Below are positions 40,060 through 47,881 of a DNA stretch of 64,000 nucleotides, piece after piece. Source of the DNA: Stenotrophomonas indicatrix. GTDB taxonomy: Bacteria; Pseudomonadota; Gammaproteobacteria; Xanthomonadales; Xanthomonadaceae. Position 1 is the first letter of the stretch. Every line of letters starts with the position of its first letter. The stretch lies in the NCBI GenBank assembly GCA_041545745.1, contig CP168152.1:4090001-4154000 (forward strand), given 5' to 3'. Made by a program: the position numbers and the translations under genes. The notes under the pieces are model-generated. The model was given only the letters and a program-made list of their open reading frames with translations, was not told the DNA's origin and made no database searches.

Positions 40060-40854
40060 TTACCGGTTCTTCTTTGGCAGTGCGCGCACGTAGGAGGATT
40101 TACCGTCCTTCTTCAGTTCGAACAGCCCGATCGCAGCCAGCAGGTCGCTGAGTTTTCCGTAGCCGTAATTGCGCGGATCGAACGAGGCCTGGTTGCCGAT
40201 CTGACTGCCCACCGGGCCCAGGTGCGACCAGCCATCCTCGCCTTCTGCCGAGGACACCGCACGCCGCAACATCTTCACCAGGCGCGTGTCGCTGCGCATT
40301 TCCGCCCCGCTCTTGCGTGGGCGCGCATCATCGCTGGTGGCCTGCTCGCTGGGCGCCTGTCCGTTCGATGATTGTTCGTTCGCTGCCTGCTCCACATCCT
40401 GCACGCTGGCGTGGGTCTGGCCCAACGCTTCGAGATAGGTGAACTTCGAGCACGCGTTGACGAAGGGTTCCGGGGTCTTCTTTTCGCCGAAGCCATAGAC
40501 CTTCACGCCGTCGGTCAGCAGGCGCATCACCATCGGGGTGAAGTCGGCATCGCTGGACACGATCGCAAAACCATCGAGGTTGCGCGCGTACAGCAGATCC
40601 ATCGCGTCGATCACCATCGCCATGTCCGACGCGTTCTTGCCCTTGCTGTAGGCGAACTGCTGGATCGGCCGGATCGCGTATTCGTGCAGCACCGCCTCCC
40701 ACCCTTTCAGCCGTGGGCTCTTCCAGTTGCCATAGGCACGGCGCACGTTGGCCACGCCATAACGGGCGACCTCGGCCAGGACTTCGTCGATCTTCGAGGC
40801 CGGTGCATTGTCGGCGTCGATCAGCAGGGCGATGCGCTTTTCCGGTTCGCTCAT
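40060..40854 (-). CDS. NYN (LabA/PIN-like) domain protein with C-terminal LOTUS/OST-HTH domain
   Basis: Residues about 5-145 form a NYN domain, a PIN-like RNase fold with acidic residues in LLIDADNA (10-17) and SSDADF. A Gln/Ser/Ala-rich linker follows. The last 75 residues (GWSHLGPVGSQIGNQ to the C-terminus) form an OST-HTH/LOTUS domain, an RNA-binding winged helix. The total is 264 residues. It probably acts in RNA turnover or silencing of some kind. It is divergent from ndh. Confidence 0.85.
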   Translation of the reverse strand: MSEPEKRIALLIDADNAPASKIDEVLAEVARYGVANVRRAYGNWKSPRLKGWEAVLHEYAIRPIQQFAYSKGKNASDMAMVIDAMDLLYARNLDGFAIVSSDADFTPMVMRLLTDGVKVYGFGEKKTPEPFVNACSKFTYLEALGQTHASVQDVEQAANEQSSNGQAPSEQATSDDARPRKSGAEMRSDTRLVKMLRRAVSSAEGEDGWSHLGPVGSQIGNQASFDPRNYGYGKLSDLLAAIGLFELKKDGKSSYVRALPKKNR

Positions 40855-40975
40855 GGACTCCTCACGGGCAGTTGCCTGAACCCGAGTATCGCCGATCCGG
40901 ATGCACGCTGACGTGACAAGGACCGGCCGTGCGAAGATGCCAGGCACTTCCCCCATGCCCCCCTGGAGTGAGTCG

Positions 40976-42256
40976 ATGAGTCGTGATCGCGTCCCCCACC
41001 TGGTCGTTGTCGGCGGCGGTTTCGCCGGCCTGTGGGCCACCCGTGCGCTGGCCCGCGAACGCATGCGCATCACCCTGGTCGACCGTCGCAACCATCACCT
41101 GTTCCAGCCGCTGCTGTACCAGGTGGCCACCGCGGGGCTGTCTGCGCCGGATATCGCCGCACCGCTGCGCCACATCCTCGGCCACCAGCGCAACGTGGAG
41201 GTGCGGCTGGGCGAAGTGGTGGCCATCGACAAGGAAGCCCGCCAGGTGCGCATGGCCGATGGCAGCACGCTGGACTACGACAGCCTGCTGCTGGCCACCG
41301 GCGCCACCCACGCCTACTTCGGCCACGACGAATGGGCCGACGATGCGCCCGGCCTGAAGACACTGGACGATGCCATCGCCCTGCGCCGCAAACTGCTGCT
41401 GGCGTTCGAACGCGCCGAGGCCGAGCCGGACCCGGCGAAGAAGGCTGCATGGCTGAGCTTTGCCGTGGTGGGTGGTGGCCCGACCGGCGTCGAGCTGGCC
41501 GGCACCCTCGCTGAAATCGCCCGGCATACGCTGCGCAATGAGTTCCGCCACATCGATCCAGCCAGCGCCAAGGTGCGGTTGGTCGAGGCCGGTCCGCGCG
41601 TGCTGTCGACCTTCCCTGAAGTGCTTTCGCTGAAGGCACGCCGGCAGCTGGAAAAGCTGGGCGTGGAAGTGATGACCGGTACACCGGTCAGTCACATCGA
41701 TGGACAGGGCTTCAAACTGGGCGACCAGTTCGTGCCCGCGCGCACCGTAGTCTGGGCCGCTGGCGTGGCCGCCTCGCCCTTGGCGCGCACGCTGGACGTG
41801 CCGCTGGACCGCGCAGGACGCGTGCCGGTGCAGCCCGACCTGACCCTGCCCGGCCATCCCGAACTGTTCGTAGCGGGCGACCTGGCCGCGCTGAGCCAGG
41901 CCAACGGCAAGCCGGTACCGGGCGTGGCCCCGGCCGCCAAGCAGATGGGCAAGTACGTGGCTGAAACCCTCCGCGCGCGCCTGCACGATAATCCGGCACC
42001 GGGGCCGTTCAAGTACGCCGACTTCGGCAACCTGGCCACCATCGGCCGCATGGCCGCGATCGTGCACCTGGGCAAGCTGCAGCTGTCGGGCGTGCTGGCC
42101 TGGTGGTTCTGGTTGGCCGCGCACGTGTTCTTCCTGATCGGTTTCCGCAACCGCGTCGTGGTGCTGCTGAACTGGGCGGTGGCGTACTGGAGCTACCAGC
42201 GCAGCGCGCGGATCATCTTCGGCGATGACCGCGAAGACCGGCGACCGAAGCGGTAG
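40976..42256 (+). CDS. ndh: Type II NADH dehydrogenase (NDH-2)
   Basis: NDH-2 passes electrons from NADH to quinone without pumping protons. The 426-residue flavoprotein has the FAD Rossmann motif GGGFAG (13-18), LFQPLLYQVATAGL, the NADH-binding VVGGGPTGVELAG near 165, GDLAAL and a C-terminal membrane-binding region with hydrophobic Trp-rich helices. GGAG seven bases before ATG 40976 fixes the start among three in-frame ATGs. Confidence 0.93.
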   Translation: MSRDRVPHLVVVGGGFAGLWATRALARERMRITLVDRRNHHLFQPLLYQVATAGLSAPDIAAPLRHILGHQRNVEVRLGEVVAIDKEARQVRMADGSTLDYDSLLLATGATHAYFGHDEWADDAPGLKTLDDAIALRRKLLLAFERAEAEPDPAKKAAWLSFAVVGGGPTGVELAGTLAEIARHTLRNEFRHIDPASAKVRLVEAGPRVLSTFPEVLSLKARRQLEKLGVEVMTGTPVSHIDGQGFKLGDQFVPARTVVWAAGVAASPLARTLDVPLDRAGRVPVQPDLTLPGHPELFVAGDLAALSQANGKPVPGVAPAAKQMGKYVAETLRARLHDNPAPGPFKYADFGNLATIGRMAAIVHLGKLQLSGVLAWWFWLAAHVFFLIGFRNRVVVLLNWAVAYWSYQRSARIIFGDDREDRRPKR

Positions 42257-42275
42257 GTACTGCCGTGGGTGACCT

Positions 42276-42460
42276 CTCGACCGACACAGTAGATCCACGC
42301 CATGCGTGGATGGATTTCTGTGCAGGCTGCATGGAGCGTAGCCACGCGTGGCGTGGCTCTACTGCTTCATCGGGCCGCTGGGCACCCGCTGGGGGCGCGT
42401 CCTCGACCGACACAGTAGATCCACGCCATGCGTGGATGGATTTCTGTGCAGGCTGCATGG
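42276..42460 (+). repeat. SMAG cluster with a 59-bp exact direct repeat
   Basis: Bases 42276-42334 recur without change at 42402-42460. Each copy contains the GTAG-headed palindrome with arms ATCCACGC/GCGTGGAT. Between them GTAGCCACGCGTGGCGTGGCTCTAC-like sequence (about 42338-42361) forms a third palindrome. The whole ndh downstream gap, 42257-42478, is repeat sequence without a gene. Confidence 0.85.
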
Positions 42461-42478
42461 GGCGCAGCCACGCATCGC

Positions 42479-42910
42479 TCACGGCGCCTTCGGCTTCGGG
42501 TACCACAACGCGTTGACGATGACCCAGCGCTGGTCGAAGCGGCCCATGTGGAAGTAGTCGACGAACCACGGCGTTTCCAGCCGCACCGAGGCCGCACTGC
42601 CGGTCACGTCCAGCACCGTGCAGCGGCGATCCCATTGATCCTTCGGGGTCTTCAGCGCGCCCTGTTTCGTCAACGCAACCAGCTCTTCCTTCGACATCCG
42701 GCGCAGGCCCAGGCGCTCGTCCGGCGTATCACCGAGCACCGCGCGCTTGGCCAGATCCGGATGCAGGGAACGGGCGACGCGTTGCGGGTCGGCCTCCAGC
42801 TGGCCATCCACGTAGTCATGGCAGGTCGCTTCGATGGCGGCGATCGTGGCGGCGTCGGCAGCGGGGCTTGCCGCCGCCGACAGTGCGAACAACAGGGCAA
42901 CGGTGGACAT
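42479..42910 (-). CDS. Secreted lumazine-binding/NTF2-like protein
   Basis: This 143-residue protein has a signal peptide (1-19, ADA). The SnoaL/NTF2-like fold of the putative lumazine-binding family follows: AIEATCHDYVDGQLEADPQRVARSLHPDLAKRAV, then beta strands ending VDYFHMGRFDQRWVIVNALW. Such cone-shaped folds bind small ligands; the ligand is unknown. An upstream in-frame ATG at 42943 is possible, but 42910 gives the signal peptide. Confidence 0.8.
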   Translation of the reverse strand: MSTVALLFALSAAASPAADAATIAAIEATCHDYVDGQLEADPQRVARSLHPDLAKRAVLGDTPDERLGLRRMSKEELVALTKQGALKTPKDQWDRRCTVLDVTGSAASVRLETPWFVDYFHMGRFDQRWVIVNALWYPKPKAP

Positions 42911-42963
42911 CCGGGTCTCCAGCGCTGAGGGCTGGGCGATCATGGCATGGCCGGATGCGTCCC

Positions 42964-43015
42964 ATCCACGCATGGCGTGAATCTACTGTGGGGCCAAGCC
43001 GATGCTCGGCTCTAC
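42964..43015. repeat. Two SMAG-type palindromes
   Basis: ATCCACGCATGGCGTGAATCTAC (42964-42986) and AGCCGATGCTCGGCTCTAC (42997-43015) are inverted GTAG-headed palindromes. The second overlaps the stop codon of the GIY-YIG gene. Confidence 0.75.
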
Positions 43016-43287
43016 AGAGGCGTGGGATCCGGCGTCCGCAGCCAGGCCAGCTTGCGTTCGCGCGGCTGCTGCTTGAGCTCCCATTCGGCGCGCGAGGCCG
43101 CTGCCCTGTCCGGGTATTCGCGTACCGCCAGCACCCGCAGCGGCGGACGCGACCGGGTATAGCGCGCCCCCTTGCCGGCCTGGTGGGCGGCGAAACGGGC
43201 CTGCACGTCGGTGCTGATGCCGGCGTAATAGCTGCCGTCGCGGCATTCGAGCAGGTACAGGAACCACGGGCGGGAAGGCGAAACCAT
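43012..43287 (-). CDS. GIY-YIG domain protein (UPF0213/YhbQ-like)
   Basis: This 91-residue single-domain protein of the GIY-YIG superfamily has [16 protein letters not shown] (the GIY-YIG strands read LYLL and YYAGI), Arg in [10 protein letters not shown] and Glu in SRAEWELKQ. YhbQ-type proteins are stand-alone nuclease-like proteins of uncertain role. Start 43287 gives the standard length. It is divergent from the glycine riboswitch. Confidence 0.88.
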   Translation of the reverse strand: MVSPSRPWFLYLLECRDGSYYAGISTDVQARFAAHQAGKGARYTRSRPPLRVLAVREYPDRAAASRAEWELKQQPRERKLAWLRTPDPTPL

Positions 43288-43329
43288 GGCCGGATTATGC
43301 CGTGCTGCACTGCAGCGGATATACTGGCG

Positions 43330-43540
43330 CCCGAATGCAGGAGAGAGGCGCCGCGCTGGCGCCCGCCGAAGGCGCAGGCTCCCATGATCGCTCAGGCCGG
43401 TGGGCTGGAATCCCACCAACCATGCATTCGACTCGCCGAGCTGGAGAGAGGTCACCGGGCATGCCCGGGACGATCCGCCGAAGGGGCACGCGGCTCACGC
43501 CGCTGAACTCTCAGGCAAAAGGACAGCGGGAGCGGCACCG
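43330..43540 (+). promoter_or_regulatory. Tandem glycine riboswitch
   Basis: Two aptamer-like units follow one another. The first has GAGAGAGGCGCC, CCGCCGAAGGCGCAGG and GCTCAGGCC. The second has GGAGAGAGGTCACCGGG, CCGCCGAAGGGGCA and CTCTCAGGCAAAAGGAC. These are the hallmarks of glycine-binding aptamers, and the double arrangement is the classical one. It lies about 80 bases before the TRIC-family gene. The expression platform is not obvious. Confidence 0.9.
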
Positions 43541-43617
43541 GTCATCGTCGTCCCGTCATTGCGCAGGCAATGGTGGTGCCCGCGCATGGCCGGCCCCACC
43601 GCGTCCGGAGCCTGTCC

Positions 43618-44235
43618 ATGCTGCTGTCCATCATCTACTTGATCGCCATTTCCGCCGAAGCCATGACCGGTGCCCTGTCTGCAGGCCGCCGCCGCATGGA
43701 CCTGTTCGGCGTTGTCATGATCGCCTGTGTCACCGCCCTCGGCGGCGGCTCGTTGCGCGACATCCTGCTCGGCCACTATCCGCTGGGCTGGGTGAAACAC
43801 CCCGAGTACCTGGGCTTCACCGTGTGCGCGGCGTTGATCGCCACCTGGGTGGCACGCTGGATGCACCACTTCCGCCGCACCTTCCTGGTGCTGGACGGGC
43901 TGGGCCTGATCGCCTTCACCCTGATCGGCTGCTCGATCGCGCGCGAGGCCGGGCATGCACTGCCGATCGTGCTGATCGCCGGCATGCTCACCGGCGCCTT
44001 CGGCGGCGTGCTGCGCGACATCCTCTGCAACGAGGTGCCGCTGATCTTCCAGAAAGAGCTGTACGCGATCATCTCGCTGCTGACCGGTGCGGTGTATCTG
44101 CTGTTGCTGCACTGGGGCGTAGCCGATGCCACCGCGATCCTGTGCTGCCTGGGCGGTGGGTTCGCCGTGCGCCTGCTGGCGATCCACTACCGCTGGGAAA
44201 TGCCGAAGTTCGTGTACCACGACGAAGTGCATTGA
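43618..44235 (+). CDS. TRIC/UPF0126-family membrane channel, probable glycine-linked transporter
   Basis: The 205-residue protein has seven hydrophobic helices in two UPF0126 repeats, each with the GGGSLRDILLG and GGVLRDILCN motif. Bacterial TRIC-family (YicG/YadS-like) genes are often preceded by glycine riboswitches, which suggests glycine export or uptake. The start at 43618 gives the usual MLLSIIYLIAI helix. Confidence 0.9.
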   Translation: MLLSIIYLIAISAEAMTGALSAGRRRMDLFGVVMIACVTALGGGSLRDILLGHYPLGWVKHPEYLGFTVCAALIATWVARWMHHFRRTFLVLDGLGLIAFTLIGCSIAREAGHALPIVLIAGMLTGAFGGVLRDILCNEVPLIFQKELYAIISLLTGAVYLLLLHWGVADATAILCCLGGGFAVRLLAIHYRWEMPKFVYHDEVH

Positions 44236-44276
44236 GCGCTGGCGTTCGCCGGAGTCCACACCACCCCGGCGATGTA

Positions 44277-44306
44277 CCTGGCGCTGTTTACATACGCAGC
44301 GCCAGG
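44277..44306. terminator. Hairpin between the TRIC gene and aroG
   Basis: CCTGGCGCTG and CAGCGCCAGG form a perfect 10-bp stem with a 10-base loop between convergent genes. There is no T-tract, so a terminator role is uncertain. Confidence 0.45.
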
Positions 44307-44405
44307 CGCATCGCCGGTGCAGACGGGCCGATCTCCAACTCCGACCGGCCCTGATCGCGGCCGCACCCCCGCAGGCGCTGGCCGCCATCCACACGCGTGC
44401 CGCCG

Positions 44406-45479
44406 TCAGGCGGCTTCGGACACCTTCACTTCGCGACGAGCGCGCACGGCCGCCGCCAGCCGCTCCAGCACCGTCACGGTGGTGTCCCAATCGATGCAGC
44501 CATCGGTGATGCTCTGGCCGTAGACCAGCGGCTGGCCTTCGACCAGCTCCTGACGGCCACCGACCAGATGGCTTTCAACCATCACACCGACGATGCGCTG
44601 CTCGCCGTCTTCCAGCTGGGTTGCGATGTCTTCGATCACCTTGGGCTGGTTTTCGTGGTTCTTCAGGCTGTTGGCGTGGCTGGCATCGATCATCAGCCGC
44701 GTCGGCAGCTTGGCCTTGGCCAGTGCCTGGCAGGCATCGGCCACGCTGGCCGCATCGTAGTTCGGCTGCTTGCCACCACGCAGGATCACATGGCAGTCCG
44801 GGTTGCCGGTGGTGGAGACGATGGCCGTGCCGCCCTGCTTGGTGACCGACAGGAAGTGATGCGGGTTCGAGGCGGCGCCCACGGCATCGGCCGCGATCTT
44901 GACGTTGCCATCCGTGCCGTTCTTGAAGCCGACCGGGCACGACAACCCCGACGCAAGCTCGCGATGCACCTGGCTTTCGGTGGTGCGTGCACCGATCGCG
45001 CCCCAGGCCACCAGGTCGGCGATGTACTGCGGCGAGATCACGTCGAGGAACTCGACACCGGCAGGCAGGCCGAGCTTGTTGATGTCGCGCAGCAGGCCAC
45101 GGGCGATGCGCAGGCCCTTGTCGATCTTGAAGCTGCCATCCAGGTCCGGATCGTTGATCAGGCCCTTCCAGCCCACCGTGGTACGCGGCTTTTCGAAGTA
45201 CACGCGCATGACGATTTCCAGCTCGCCGGCCAGCGCATCGCGCAGCGGCTTCAGGCGCTGTGCGTACTCGATGGCGGCTTTCGGGTCGTGGATCGAGCAT
45301 GGCCCGACCACCACCGCCAGGCGGTCGTCGCGGCCGTGCAGGATCTGGTGCAGGGCCGCGCGCGAAGCGCTGACGGTGTCGGAGGCTTCGTCATCACAGG
45401 GCAGCATCGCCAGCAGCTGGGCAGGCGGTGTCAGCGGTTCGATGGTGCGGATACGCAGGTCGTCGGTGTGCGGGGGCAT
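44406..45479 (-). CDS. aroG: 3-deoxy-7-phosphoheptulonate synthase, class I
   Basis: DAHP synthase condenses phosphoenolpyruvate and erythrose 4-phosphate, the entry to aromatic amino acid synthesis. The 357-residue type I-alpha enzyme shows GPCSIHD, the EKPRTTVGWKGLINDP substrate loop, GARTTESQVHRELASGLS, KNGTDGN, DASHAN and VESHLV. Which aromatic amino acid inhibits it cannot be told reliably. It lies directly behind an attenuator with an aromatic leader peptide. Confidence 0.95.
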   Translation of the reverse strand: MPPHTDDLRIRTIEPLTPPAQLLAMLPCDDEASDTVSASRAALHQILHGRDDRLAVVVGPCSIHDPKAAIEYAQRLKPLRDALAGELEIVMRVYFEKPRTTVGWKGLINDPDLDGSFKIDKGLRIARGLLRDINKLGLPAGVEFLDVISPQYIADLVAWGAIGARTTESQVHRELASGLSCPVGFKNGTDGNVKIAADAVGAASNPHHFLSVTKQGGTAIVSTTGNPDCHVILRGGKQPNYDAASVADACQALAKAKLPTRLMIDASHANSLKNHENQPKVIEDIATQLEDGEQRIVGVMVESHLVGGRQELVEGQPLVYGQSITDGCIDWDTTVTVLERLAAAVRARREVKVSEAA

Positions 45480-45527
45480 GGTGGGGGGTCTCTACGGAAC
45501 GATGGGGGTCCGCAGCGTGGCGACATG

Positions 45528-45557
45528 AAAAAAGCCGCCAGGTTCGCTGGCGGCTTT
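45528..45557 (-). terminator. Attenuator terminator in the aroG leader
   Basis: On the minus strand AAAGCCGCCAG and CTGGCGGCTTT form a perfect 11-bp stem with a 5-base loop that runs into six T (45528-45533). It lies 23 bases after the leader-peptide stop and about 50 bases before aroG. Its 5' arm (GCCGCC) can also pair with GGCGG within the leader-peptide coding region, a plausible antiterminator. Confidence 0.85.
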
Positions 45558-45580
45558 CGGGAATGCGTCTGAAGCTTTCT

Positions 45581-45658
45581 TCAGGGTGAGCGCAATCCTT
45601 CCTCCGCCGGGGGCTTCGGAAAGTAATACCAATAAAAGCTGGCGTGGGCTGCGTTCAT
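45581..45658 (-). CDS. aroG leader peptide with a run of aromatic codons
   Basis: A 25-codon frame from ATG 45658 to TGA 45581 encodes Met-Asn-Ala-Ala-His-Ala-Ser followed by Phe-Tyr-Trp-Tyr-Tyr-Phe and a Pro-rich tail. Six aromatic codons in a row, just before a terminator and a DAHP synthase gene, are the signature of ribosome-mediated attenuation responding to charged tRNA-Phe, -Tyr and -Trp. No ribosome site precedes the ATG, which lies only a few bases after the predicted transcription start. The peptide may therefore be translated from a leaderless mRNA. Confidence 0.8.
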   Translation of the reverse strand: MNAAHASFYWYYFPKPPAEEGLRSP

Positions 45659-45666
45659 GGGATCTA

Positions 45667-45696
45667 TTGATAACACAGGGTTTTGGCAGGTGCCAA
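45667..45696 (-). promoter_or_regulatory. Promoter of the aroG leader with overlapping palindrome
   Basis: TTGGCA (45696-45691) and TATCAA (45672-45667) are spaced 18 bases apart, placing the transcript start near 45660. TTGGCA and TGCCAA (45683-45696) form a palindrome over the -35 box, a possible operator. Confidence 0.55.
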
Positions 45697-45732
45697 CTGT
45701 TTCATCCGCAACTGCGGGCGCGGTTCAGCGGA

Positions 45733-45993
45733 CTATCGGCTGCCATGCACTTCCACGTCCAGCAACAGCGTCTCGTGGATATCCACCCAGCGCTCCACCA
45801 CGCGATCCAGTTCCTGCCTGGCCTCATCCAGCTGTTCGGGGTTGAGCATGGATCGGGCCGTATACAGATCGGAGACCAGCTGCCGCAGGGTGGCTTCCTG
45901 GATGGCGACCACCGGCCCTTCCAGGCCGGGTACCTGCAGCGCAGGACTGCTGCCCAGCGCCCCGTACAACGTCACCTGGATCTTGCTCTGCAT
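45733..45993 (-). CDS. Hypothetical 86-residue protein
   Basis: This frame starts at ATG 45993 and encodes a small, largely helical acidic protein. Its N-terminus is strand-like (KIQVTLYGALG); a helix (QEATLRQLVSDLYTARSML) and a charged second helix (PEQLDEARQELDRVVERWVD) follow. Composition looks like real coding sequence. No family is recognised. Confidence 0.5.
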   Translation of the reverse strand: MQSKIQVTLYGALGSSPALQVPGLEGPVVAIQEATLRQLVSDLYTARSMLNPEQLDEARQELDRVVERWVDIHETLLLDVEVHGSR

Positions 45994-46077
45994 GCTCGAC
46001 TTTCCTGCGGATGGATACGGCCGAGCGCCATCTTTACCCGGAATGGATGACACGCGCATGTGCCACCGCAGCCCGCG

Positions 46078-46416
46078 TCACAGCGCCGCGAGGTCCGCCA
46101 GGTGCTGGGCCATTGCATCCACGGCGCCCACGGCATTGGTGGTGGCGAAGTAGTCATGCCAGCCGGTGGCACTGATGGCGGCCATCAAGGCATCGGCATC
46201 GGCACGGCTGGCGCACTGCCAGACGGCGTAGTACTGCTCGGCGCTGGCATGTGGCACCTCGCTGGCCACGCGGCCCATCGCCAACGGTGCGATGCATGCA
46301 GGGTCGAGTTGCTGCATGCCGGCGCCGATACGGGTGAAGAAGGTGTTCCGTTGTTCAGCGGACAGCGCTTTCCAGGCCGGCGTCGCGGTGTACAGCTCGA
46401 TGAGGAGGTGGGACAT
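46078..46416 (-). CDS. Hypothetical 112-residue protein, possibly a DUF6616-type ferredoxin-fold protein
   Basis: The protein starts MSHLLIELYTATPAWKAL. It has a dimeric alpha/beta-barrel-like pattern: strand, helix, strand with YYAVWQC, then a helix rich in Ala and Asp, and a final WHDYFATTN segment. It resembles small conserved proteins found beside detoxification genes. No catalytic residues are evident. Confidence 0.55.
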   Translation of the reverse strand: MSHLLIELYTATPAWKALSAEQRNTFFTRIGAGMQQLDPACIAPLAMGRVASEVPHASAEQYYAVWQCASRADADALMAAISATGWHDYFATTNAVGAVDAMAQHLADLAAL

Positions 46417-46441
46417 GGGGTCTTCCTTGAGGGTCATGGGG

Positions 46442-46513
46442 CTGCCGGCCAGCGGCCGGCACTACCGGGGAATGGGTGTGACATGGGGTTGCCGGCCGGC
46501 GGCCGGCATCAGC
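46442..46513. repeat. Two palindromic REP-like sequences
   Basis: CTGCCGGCCAGCGGCCGGCACTAC (46442-46465) and TTGCCGGCCGGCGGCCGGCATC (46489-46510) are GC-rich palindromes in the gap after alkC. The first carries a GTAG head on the minus strand. Confidence 0.7.
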
Positions 46514-46537
46514 GGGATACGGGTGAACGGTGCGGCG

Positions 46538-47275
46538 CTACAGCGAGCGCAGCGCGCGTTTGCGGATGTACGTATTGGCGACGCTGTCGTGGGTTGACTG
46601 CCACCTCGTGCACACATCGCGCACCCAATCGGGTTGGCTCTTGCCAGCGTCGTTGAGCCAGTTGCCCACCGAGTCCTGCACGTAACGCTCTGGATCGTCG
46701 GCAAGTGCCTTCAGCACGGGCAGCACGTGTTCGGGTTGCTGCTTGAACAGCGCAATGTGCGTGGCCCAGACACCGCGGGGACGCAGCGCCTCACAGGCGA
46801 AGCGGCGCAGATGTGGCGAAGGCTGCTGCGTCCAGGGTTGCAGCAAGGTGAGCGCCTCCAGTGGCCCGGCGACGATATCGCTGCGCAGCGCCAACCACGC
46901 CCATTCGCGCACACCGAAGTGCGGATCGTCTGCCAGTGGACGCATCGCCTGCAGCTTGTCAGCCAAAGTCGCCTGCGCGTCACCGCCGATCAGATAGCAC
47001 ACCCACCCCCGCACGGTGTCGGATGGATGGGCCTGCCAGTGCTGTACGTCGCCCTGCCCTGCCTCGCGCAGTAGCGCTGCAGCCAAGGCCATGCGTTGGG
47101 TGATTCCCTTGCCTGCGGCGGCGTGCATGTGCTGTATCGAGGCCGGTGGCAAGGTTGGTGCCACCGCCTGCAGCAACGCAGCGAAGTCCACCGCCAGGCA
47201 CTCGGCCAGATGCGTGCTGGCGGTGCTGCCTGCGTTGAGTGCAAGCAGGCGTGCCGTGGCGATAGTAGTGCTCAT
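46538..47275 (-). CDS. alkC: DNA alkylation repair protein, AlkC-like HEAT-repeat protein
   Basis: This 245-residue all-helical protein is of the AlkC/AlkD superfamily, glycosylases that remove alkylated bases. Features typical of the AlkC branch are DDPHFGVREWAWLALR, HLRRFACEALRPRGVWATHI and DDPERYVQDSVGNWLNDAGKSQPDWV. Its start overlaps the marR stop by four bases, so the repressor and repair genes form one operon. Confidence 0.85.
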   Translation of the reverse strand: MSTTIATARLLALNAGSTASTHLAECLAVDFAALLQAVAPTLPPASIQHMHAAAGKGITQRMALAAALLREAGQGDVQHWQAHPSDTVRGWVCYLIGGDAQATLADKLQAMRPLADDPHFGVREWAWLALRSDIVAGPLEALTLLQPWTQQPSPHLRRFACEALRPRGVWATHIALFKQQPEHVLPVLKALADDPERYVQDSVGNWLNDAGKSQPDWVRDVCTRWQSTHDSVANTYIRKRALRSL

Positions 47276-47772
47276 GTACCTGCGTCCTGGCCTGCGTCGG
47301 TGTGTCGCCAGACCTTTTCCAACAGCAGCGACAACTGCGCCTGTTCGCCGGAATCAAGACCCTTGAACAGTCCGCCGATCCACTGTGTGTGCTGGTTGAA
47401 CAGATCGCCGGCCAAGCGCTTGCCGCGCGCCGTCAGCACGATCTGCAGACGGCGGCCATCCTCGGCATCGTTGCGTCGCTGCAGCAGTCCGTCACGCTGC
47501 AGGCCATCAAGCAGCCCGCTGATGGTGGCGCGGGTGACCCCGGCACGCTCGGCAAGCTCATGCGGCGGCAACGTGCCGCCGGCGCCGTGCAGCAGGAAAA
47601 GCACGACGAAGCGGCCTTCGCTGAGGCCGTGCGGCGCGAGGCGTGTGGCGCAGTCACGGTCGATCGCACCGGACAAGGCGAGCAGCTGGAAGCACAGGCG
47701 CAGCTGCGCGACATTGGCGTGACCACGGCGCTGTGCCTCCTCGACGAGGGCCTGGTGCTTCGACTCAAGCAT
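47272..47772 (-). CDS. MarR family transcriptional regulator
   Basis: The 166-residue protein has a winged helix-turn-helix (about 55-120: PPHELAERAGVTRATISGLLDGLQRDGLLQRR with the wing DAEDGRRLQIVLT) and flanking dimerisation helices. It is the first gene of an operon with alkC and sits 12 bases from a perfect 22-bp palindrome, its probable operator. The inducer is unknown. Confidence 0.9.
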   Translation of the reverse strand: MLESKHQALVEEAQRRGHANVAQLRLCFQLLALSGAIDRDCATRLAPHGLSEGRFVVLFLLHGAGGTLPPHELAERAGVTRATISGLLDGLQRDGLLQRRNDAEDGRRLQIVLTARGKRLAGDLFNQHTQWIGGLFKGLDSGEQAQLSLLLEKVWRHTDAGQDAGT

Positions 47773-47784
47773 AGTGCATCCAGA

Positions 47785-47806
47785 TATGATTAGGCGGCTA
47801 ATCATA
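47785..47806. promoter_or_regulatory. Perfect 22-bp palindrome, probable MarR operator
   Basis: TATGATTAG and CTAATCATA are exact complements around GCGG, just upstream of the marR start. AT-rich arms of this type are usual for MarR-family sites. Confidence 0.75.
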
Positions 47807-47881
47807 ATCCATGAGACAAGAACTGCAAGCATCCGTTGCCGCCGGCAGGGTCCTCAGCTCAGCAATCGCGGAGATGCATCG

